Positions 58,001 through 64,000 of a stretch of DNA of 64,000 nt are shown here, in pieces. This stretch comes from Bretschneidera sinensis. Lineage: Eukaryota; Streptophyta; Magnoliopsida; Brassicales; Akaniaceae. The stretch is from assembly GCA_023935145.1 (NCBI GenBank), contig CM043699.1, positions 147,116,536 to 147,180,535 on the forward strand, given 5' to 3'. The stretch's first letter is position 1; the number at the start of each line of letters is the position of its first letter. The notes under the pieces are model-generated. The model had not been told where the DNA came from. It was given only the letters and a program-made list of their open reading frames with translations, and did no database searches. Made by a program: the position numbers and the translations under genes.

Positions 58001-61000
58001 TTTTGACTTCTTTAGAAGCCCTTAATCCCTTCCACGCCCAAAGCTCATCCTTCACGGACCCTACCATCACCCAAGAGACTCCCAAGATGCTATAAGCCAT
58101 CTTCCACAAGCTTCTAGCAAGGGAGCATTCCATCAAAAGATGGAATACAAATTCTGCACACTCTCTACAAATATAGCATAGAATTCTCTCCCATGACGCC
58201 TCCCAAACAAAGAAACTCACTCCCTTAGGCACTCTCGGACACCAAACAGATTTTCACAGGAAATCTGGAGTATCTTCCGAGGAATATTCTTATGTAGCAA
58301 TCATTTACAAATTTAATATTTCCTGATACAACAACAGCAATCTGGGTAACCTCTAAACATCAATTTCTATCTTCAATTTCCCTTAGAAGATGATAGAAAA
58401 CCATTTGATTTCCAACCAATAATAATAATCGCAATACAAGGACCCATTTAGCTAACAAAATCGAACTTGTTTAATTAGACAAGGTTCTATTCCATTATTT
58501 TCACTAGTTATAACTTGTAACCAGAGTCCTTACTAGGTAAAGAGTGTGACAACTTTTCAGGGAGTGTAACCATTAGTCAGTGACCAAAATATAGTTAAGC
58601 AGTTAATTATAAATTAATTAATAAAAGCATGACTTTTCAACCGTTAATCACTTAATCTCTATTTAAATTACTAAGAATAATTTAATTTCAATCCTTTGGT
58701 ATTTAGATGTTTTTACTCCTATTCTTTCCTAATAAAATATGTAAAGGGATTTCAAGTGACAATAACTGGAATTGTTGACTTTCCAAGATTCTTATCAAAC
58801 TTCAATTAGCATTCCGTCTAAGTTAGCTAAGCTGATCACTAGGTTATGTTTCCATCCTTAGATGTTAAATACACTTTGAAAAAGTCCCAGATTACGTAGT
58901 AGTTTGATTTAAGTAATTAACTTTTAATATAGATTACACGGACCAGCATGGTTTGAAGCATCGCCCATGTCCAGTAGTTTCCAGTGCAACACCCAAAATA
59001 TAACAGTGAAACAGATCAAGTAGATAGATGCCCCTGACTACATAGTGTGTTTCATATGACAATGTCCAACAGCTCCACTTCCCTCACAAAAGCATTGCTG
59101 CTACGTTTTGCTGATAATGCCAGCAAAACCAAATATATGTTATAAACTATCACATGTTTCACACTTTATCCAACCCCCCTCAACATGCTCCTATATCTTC
59201 CAAATTGGTTTTCCTCAAATCCATTCCCAATATATTGGCATAAGCTTAATATCTGAAGAAGCTCTTGTGAATCCTTGAACATGTAGGAGCCTGCTCCAAT
59301 TCAATCTCTACATAGCAAAGAATATATTATCTTGGTCTATTTTCTTTTTCATTATTTAAGGATATTAACTTTCAAAGGTCATCCAAACTCAGAGGAAATC
59401 CATGCTTCACGTGCAATAGTGGTGCTAGAATAGGTGATTTATATAATGCTTTTATTAGATATGCATAAAGAAATAACCAGACAAGCATGTGTATTACTTA
59501 GATCCGGTTTCCATTAATATATATATATACACACACACATCAAACTATTCTTGGACTGCATTGGTATGATATTTATTATGAAGAACACCAATGCCCGGTC
59601 AGAACTTTCTGGTCCATGATAATTAAAAATATGATAATGTAATTTACTATGTTTATTACTGCTGCCACCAAAGAAATCAAGATACTCTTGAAAAACCAAC
59701 AGCTGAAAGAATCATATTTCAAAATCAAAATAATGACCACATGCTAAGTCTCTAACCGAGTAATTGAAGCAATCATTCCCTTTCCTTATCTTTTCCTTAC
59801 CTTTAATATACTTTCCGTTTTAATGAGTTCAATGAACATACTGTTAAAAATAATCTCCCATACAGTCCATCACTTATCTAAAGACTTTAAGAGAATTAAT
59901 TTCCCATAATTCAAATATCCATAAGACCCCTCAATACTTTCAGACTTGTCCTTTAAGAAGAGAATATTCTCATCTAGTCAACAATACCCACATACTTTAA
60001 ACTGGAGAGACGTTATTCCCTTTCAATAGGTTCAATTCTAATTGCATCAGACCTAGTATATGATCATCAACTAGGTATCCATATGTTACTAAAGCTTCCT
60101 GATCAGAATACTTTAGAAGACAATAACCCAAATGCTATGTACCACTTGCGCTACCCCCATGATGTTATAGGACTGGCAACTTTTATTTCTATTTCTAGTC
60201 AGTAGCATGATAAATTCATCTCCTGTATTTTTCTACTAGAGGGCATACATCCAATATATCAGTCACAATTATGTCTCCTTTTAATGGAAAGGAAAATTAT
60301 GTAGGCAAAATGCCATGCTCAAACATTTATAAGCTTTTGACACGTGGCCACGTGTGACTGCAAAGATAAGCAGCACCCTAATAATCCTCACGGTAATAAA
60401 CACTTGTGGCCCTTATTTGTCATGTGATTTGGCTGTTTCCAATATGTCACAGAATATTTAACTTATTGACCATTAACTGAATCCATCCTAATTCTTCCTC
60501 AAAAGTAAATAACAGAACTGAGATACTAGCGACTAATATTCAAATTTAACTAGGCTATTTAAGATGAATAACTGCAGATAAACTTCAAACTAAAATCAAG
60601 TAAAGCCCGCGAAAAGCAATTCCAGTTCTATATTCAAAATTCCCACCATGAGCCCCCGAGGGTAAAAAGCTTATCACTACTCTGATGCAACCAATTGAGA
60701 AAAGACAAACTGAAATGAAATAAAACCAAATATCATGAAAATTCATCTGGAAACGCACATATACAACAATAAACATCATTTCTCTAATACACCCATAAGC
60801 ACTCAACAAAACACTAAAAATCCACATTTTTTACTAAACACACATAGCCAAACAATCACAAACTATTAAAAACAACCTAGAAGAGCTCAACCCCCCCCCC
60901 CCCCAACTCCCCATCTCATTGCCCGAAATCAGAGGCACCCAAAAATCAACAGAAAGCGCAAAATTTGAAACATTTTGGCATCACTTACCACTTGTACCTC

Positions 61001-61146
61001 AAGAAGTAGCCGTCGATTGGGGTCGACTCGGGCACATCCTCCGTGGTGACGGTCTTGTCCGGCCGCCGTAGAAGCACGTACGGCGTGAGCTCACAGCCAA
61101 CAATGGGGATATCAGAGGGTAGGTGCACACGTAGCACGCTCAGCAT
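52084..61146 (-). CDS. CCR4: CCR4-type poly(A) deadenylase (CCR4-NOT nuclease), 11 exons
   Basis: Encodes a 603-residue homolog of Arabidopsis CCR4-1/CCR4-2 (about 600 aa), the exonuclease of the cytoplasmic CCR4-NOT complex that shortens mRNA poly(A) tails. CDS exons, minus strand: 61146-60989, 56522-55769, 54947-54861, 54718-54635, 54557-54471, 53675-53589, 53254-53201, 53111-53020, 52920-52806, 52576-52429, 52229-52084. All introns are GT-AG; the lengths sum to 1812 nt (604 codons with stop) in one frame. Residues about 65-109 form a MYND-like zinc region (CSVHPSEQATLQCLGC; YHCSPKCF; QHHRVLH), which in plants binds CAF1. The EEP nuclease spans about 250-595 with YNILSD (N259), CLQE (E304), CGDFN (D461, N463) and SSDH (D587, H588). 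No LRR domain, as in other plant CCR4s. The start is fixed by MLSVLRVHLPSDIPIVGCEL. Intron 1 is 4.5 kb and holds LINE tails. Confidence 0.95.
52351..52438 (-). repeat. 44 bp perfect tandem duplication across CCR4 exon 10 donor
   Basis: 52351-52394 and 52395-52438 are identical. On the minus strand each copy contains TTTTATACAG|GTGACC, so the 5' splice site of intron 10 is present twice, at 52429 and 52385. Only the first keeps the reading frame into exon 11. Confidence 0.9.
53724..54424. mobile_element. MITE-like element in CCR4 intron 5
   Basis: Ends cgcctgtttggtaggtgg on the left and, as reverse complement, ggcccatttgatatgttg on the right, similar imperfect inverted ends of the GGCCTGTTTGG kind. 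The interior is rich in 'ggaattgcaattcta' phrases and holds a partial tandem duplication (54267-54325 and 54350-54408). No coding. Superfamily not determined. Confidence 0.45.
54789..54842. repeat. GT/GGT microsatellite in CCR4 intron 3
   Basis: tgtgtgtgtg followed by repeated ggt and a run of g, within the intron between exons 3 and 4. Confidence 0.85.
54948..55768 (-). other. CCR4 intron 2
   Basis: Runs from CAGGAG|GTATGC to TTGCAG|GTTCAA. AT-rich; no other feature seen. Confidence 0.8.
57073..57520 (-). mobile_element. LINE 3'-end fragment (zf-RVT) in CCR4 intron 1, first
   Basis: Minus-strand piece with CGRPHWRKFLHLDNLQRRGK, NRCYICEECAESMFHILMEC and FLARSLW, the zinc-binding reverse-transcriptase C-terminal domain of plant LINEs (C-x2-C ... 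H-x4-C). A run of 17 A on the plus strand lies within the piece (57354-57371). Truncated and non-coding now. Confidence 0.65.
57616..58262 (-). mobile_element. LINE 3'-end fragment (zf-RVT) in CCR4 intron 1, second
   Basis: The minus-strand frame (58232-57801) reads MPKGVSFFVWEASWERIL, CYICRECAEFVFHLLMEC, LARSLWKMAYSILGVSWVM, IFWLVWNDRNKRAF and WFNTLHFWDKE, a typical LINE C-terminus. The minus-strand 3' end TTACTTATCAAAAAAAC at about 57616-57630 looks like a LINE tail with poly(A). Inside, a 102 bp segment is tandemly duplicated (57677-57778 and 57779-57880). Severely 5'-truncated. Confidence 0.72.
58263..60988 (-). other. Remainder of CCR4 intron 1
   Basis: AT-rich intron sequence. Contains a short (AT)n(AC)n tract at 59517-59540 and a C homopolymer near 60890-60904. 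No gene on either strand that I can support. Confidence 0.6.
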
Positions 61147-61751
61147 GCTTCACTCTTGGCAATCGTCACTGCACTGTAGCCCTTTCGAAACCAACAATTC
61201 AACACCAACAACAGAAACTCTTCTTGTTATAGCTTCTTCAAGAAGACCACTTGTATTGGGGCGGATACCAGGCGGATCCGCCATTTACTTGACCCGAATA
61301 CCCGCCAGCCTTGACGGACACGCAGACCAAACCCTAGATTTCTTACAATTATCGATACAAAATAGTATAGATCTTATACAAACAGTGAAATAACCGAAAC
61401 AAACCAGAGATTGTATATAGAGAGAGAGCTATAGAGATAGGTTTAGAGAGAGAAAAGGAAGGTCTTTGAGAAGTGGATCGATTGGGGATAGAGAGAGGAT
61501 CGAGAACCGTAGAGAGATAGCTTGATATTTAAGAGAAAGAGAGGGAGAGAGAGAATCGATAATTAGGGTTTTACAGGGGAAGTGAAATGGAAGTGTATAA
61601 TATATAATTAGGTATGTAATTATGTGTTTTTGTGTATGTATAGGTGTATGTATATATCGAGGTAGAGATGGTGGTGGTGGTCTCTTCCCCTTTCTATGCG
61701 GGGAGGTGTTTTGTACAGGAGAGAGAAAGAGAGGGTTGAGGCCTATTTATG
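61147..61751 (-). promoter_or_regulatory. CCR4 core promoter and 5' leader
   Basis: On the minus strand a TATA-like gcataaatagg lies at about 61742-61752, some 600 bp upstream of the ATG. The following 61410-61560 is strongly CT-rich on the transcribed strand (GA repeats on plus), a common plant 5' UTR feature. The leader contains the 44-codon upstream ORF. The transcription start is inferred. Confidence 0.5.
61150..61284 (-). CDS. Upstream ORF in CCR4 leader (44 codons)
   Basis: Starts at ATG 61284 (MADPPGIRPN...) and ends at TGA 61152-61150, leaving only AGC before the CCR4 ATG at 61146. It is in the same frame as CCR4. The product would be small, with a hydrophobic middle (VSVVGVELLV) and a Cys/Asp-containing end. 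If the leader is transcribed through here, ribosomes translating it would stop right at the main start, so it may repress or couple translation. Conservation was not tested. Confidence 0.45.
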   Translation of the reverse strand: MADPPGIRPNTSGLLEEAITRRVSVVGVELLVSKGLQCSDDCQE

Positions 61752-61849
61752 CGATTTACATTTTACATGACTTCACTTTCTCTATTTTGGTTTTGGTTCC
61801 TTGATCTCTATCTCCCTCTCCCTTCAATTTCTACCTCAATAATCTATTT

Positions 61850-64000
61850 TTGTTCAATTTTAGAGGTTTTGTTGGCCAATTAATTTTTTTTTTATAGGAA
61901 GCTCCATTTTAAAGAAGAAAAAACAACTAGAGTGTCTTGCAAAGAAGAAACGAAAAAGGAGATTAATTTATTTTGGTTTCCTACATGCCTTGGGCAATTT
62001 CTGTAAATGATAGAAACATGGAGTTTAAGCTTAAACATTAAGTAGATAAATTTTTATAATAATTTTGAAAATATTACCTTTTTTAATTATTTTTTTATTG
62101 AAAAGATGTTTATCGTCGAGCACTTAAATAAAGTTTTATGATTGAAATCATTTTTTTTAACCAAAATACATCTTTATCACGTCAAAAAAGTAGAGGTATT
62201 TTTGAAAAATCACAATTTTTTCAAAATTAAAATGTAACAGCGGTCTGGTTACCCTTATAAAAAATTGATAATAAAAATACAATTGTGTATGTTATCTATT
62301 AATAGATAATATTGTTTTACTATTTAAATTTGATAGACCTTCATATTCTTTTCAAAAATCAGTTTTTCAAGCGAAATCAACCTCAACTAAATTCTCAATT
62401 TTTTGTCTCTTTTATGTATCTTATACTTACGACAATTTTCCTTTTAAATAAATTTTTCACTTGGATATGAATTCCAACTTCAAACTTTTTCGTGTTTGTT
62501 TCTTTTAGTCATTTAATTTCCAAATGCATTAACGATTCAAATGTCTTAATCGGTTATTCATATGTCTGTTTTAATTGTTTTTCTACATAAAATTTGTGCA
62601 TGCTATAATCTTTAGTGTCCGATAATAGGTCAAAATGAAATTTTTAATGATGAGTGCCTTAATCCATCCTTTTATATTTTTCCCATTTTGGTCTTTTCTA
62701 TTGATCCATGTTCCATGTTAAGGAACCTCAGATGTCAAACGAAATAGGAGATGGTGAAATTACAACAGATTTCTCTACTATACAAATTATATTAGGTATG
62801 CTCTATTCTCTTTTGTTTGTACAATTTTGGGTATTTTTTTGCCACTAATGCAGTTTTCACTAATTTATCCTCCACGACCAATTTTTGTGAGCTATCTCTG
62901 ATTAACCTTACACTCATCGTAGTTTTCAAGTGGAAAAGCTAAGTCATTTGTAAAGACAAGAATATTTTTACTAGTTACGCAATACTCTTTTTGACTTGTC
63001 GATATTTTAGAAAAATATTGTTTTTTACCATTATTCCTTGTGAAATTTTTTGTTTAGAATTTCTTCCTTGATGTCTATAAGACAACAAAGAAGTCAATTT
63101 TAGAGAGAACAAATTCTTCATGCCAAGGTATTAGATAATTTCCTTTTATTTCTCTCTATTCTTATCAGCTGTTTTTTTGAAGATCAATTGTTTGTTAAAA
63201 TGCCTATGGATGTTCAATATTTGGTTTGATTTCACTTATCAAAAAAAAAAAATTGGTTTGAATTCATATGAGTTTTTTTATTATAAATTTGTTGTGTGCT
63301 TAATCTACTATGATCTTCATGTAACATAACGGCTAAGGAAGAGGGACAAATCCAAGAATCTTGGTATGTGGGATAAAAGTAATTGAAAAAAATTATGTAT
63401 AGTTTGAGACAAAATAGGACAATTTTATACTTGAAAATATTTCTTGTAAGATCATATTAAGGAATATTTTTATTTAGAAAAAAATTAGATATATACAAGA
63501 ATTACACAATCATAACAAAAAAAAATCTTTCTATATAAGTACAATAGCCACTATTTTCTTCAAGAAATGAAAGTAAGCAAAATTATTGAGTAGAGAAAGC
63601 TTAAAGAAAGAGAAAAATAAAGGGAGATAAAAGAGGGAAAAAGAGAAACAATTTATTACTTATTCATGGTTAGTTTTGAAACTTGAAGGACAATAAAATT
63701 TATACTATCATTATTTATCAATTTTTCTTTTAAAAAAAAATTCGTCTTTATTTTTCTAATTTATGACTTGCTATGGGAGTTGAAGACAATTTTTCAAATT
63801 TTCTAGATTATTAGTGGAGGCATCTTGAAATTGTTAAGGGGGACACCTCAATAACATTTAAAAAGTACCAAAGCTACCTTTTTGAAACTATTTTTATTTT
63901 AATATAAGAGTTACACATTTAGTAATTATTTTTATTTTCATAAAGCTAATAAATTGAGAGTTACACATTTTGTAATTATTTTTATTTTAAATTCTTTTTA
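61850..64000. other. AT-rich intergenic region
   Basis: No convincing ORF, RNA or transposon domain on either strand. The right edge has a direct repeat (gagttacacatttngtaatta near 63908 and 63957, spaced about 50 bp) that may be the start of a repeat continuing past the window. Confidence 0.5.

Noticed and set aside
61043..61393. 116-codon plus-strand ORF
   Set aside because: Antisense to CCR4 exon 1 and its leader; no motif.

Overview
This 64 kb window is nuclear DNA from a eudicot plant, probably a woody species, though nothing here fixes the species. It is AT-rich, carries spliced genes with GT-AG introns, and is dominated by plant LTR retrotransposons. The only intact gene I can support is a CCR4-type deadenylase on the minus strand (CDS 52084-61146, 11 exons, 603 codons). 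A decayed F-box/LRR gene (45127-47645, plus strand) lies tail-to-tail with it.

Layout. (1) 1-16774: three and a fraction copies of a 2.28 kb tandem repeat. Each copy carries a broken EF-hand (calmodulin-like) fragment and a short exon-like ORF. Copy 2 is split by a 9.4 kb Athila-like Ty3/gypsy element (element 1, 3134-12488, minus, TSD gctat/gctgt). (2) 16775-18321: a degenerate minus-strand pararetrovirus-like (Caulimoviridae-like) coat/gag block. (3) 18322-30124: an array of about 350 bp satellite monomers, split by a second Athila-like element (element 2, 19258-27866, minus, perfect TSD aaacc) that has gag, protease and an extra ORF but no RT, RNase H or integrase. (4) 30125-43990: a decayed Tekay/Del-type Ty3/gypsy element (element 3, minus), into which a short gag-protease-only element (element 4, 34909-41075, plus) has inserted. 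(5) 43991-44995: a partial LTR of another family, made of a higher-order short repeat. (6) 45127-61850: the F-box pseudogene and the CCR4 gene. CCR4 introns hold LINE tails, a MITE-like element and, in a probable 3' UTR intron, a solo LTR of the element 2/4 family. (7) 61850-64000: AT-rich sequence with no gene that I can see.

The most unusual signal is in the Athila-like LTRs. Both families carry a cluster of short, GC-rich, near-palindromic motifs just upstream of the LTR TATA box (family 1: GGCGCTGCAGC-like; family 2: GCGATCGAGCGCA-like at about 20 bp spacing). Each family repeats its own motif in internal leader regions, especially before the extra ORF3. The motif sequences differ between families but the placement is the same, which suggests independently gained promoter/enhancer arrays. 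The other notable signal is a 44-codon upstream ORF in the CCR4 5' leader that ends 3 nt before the main ATG, in the same frame.
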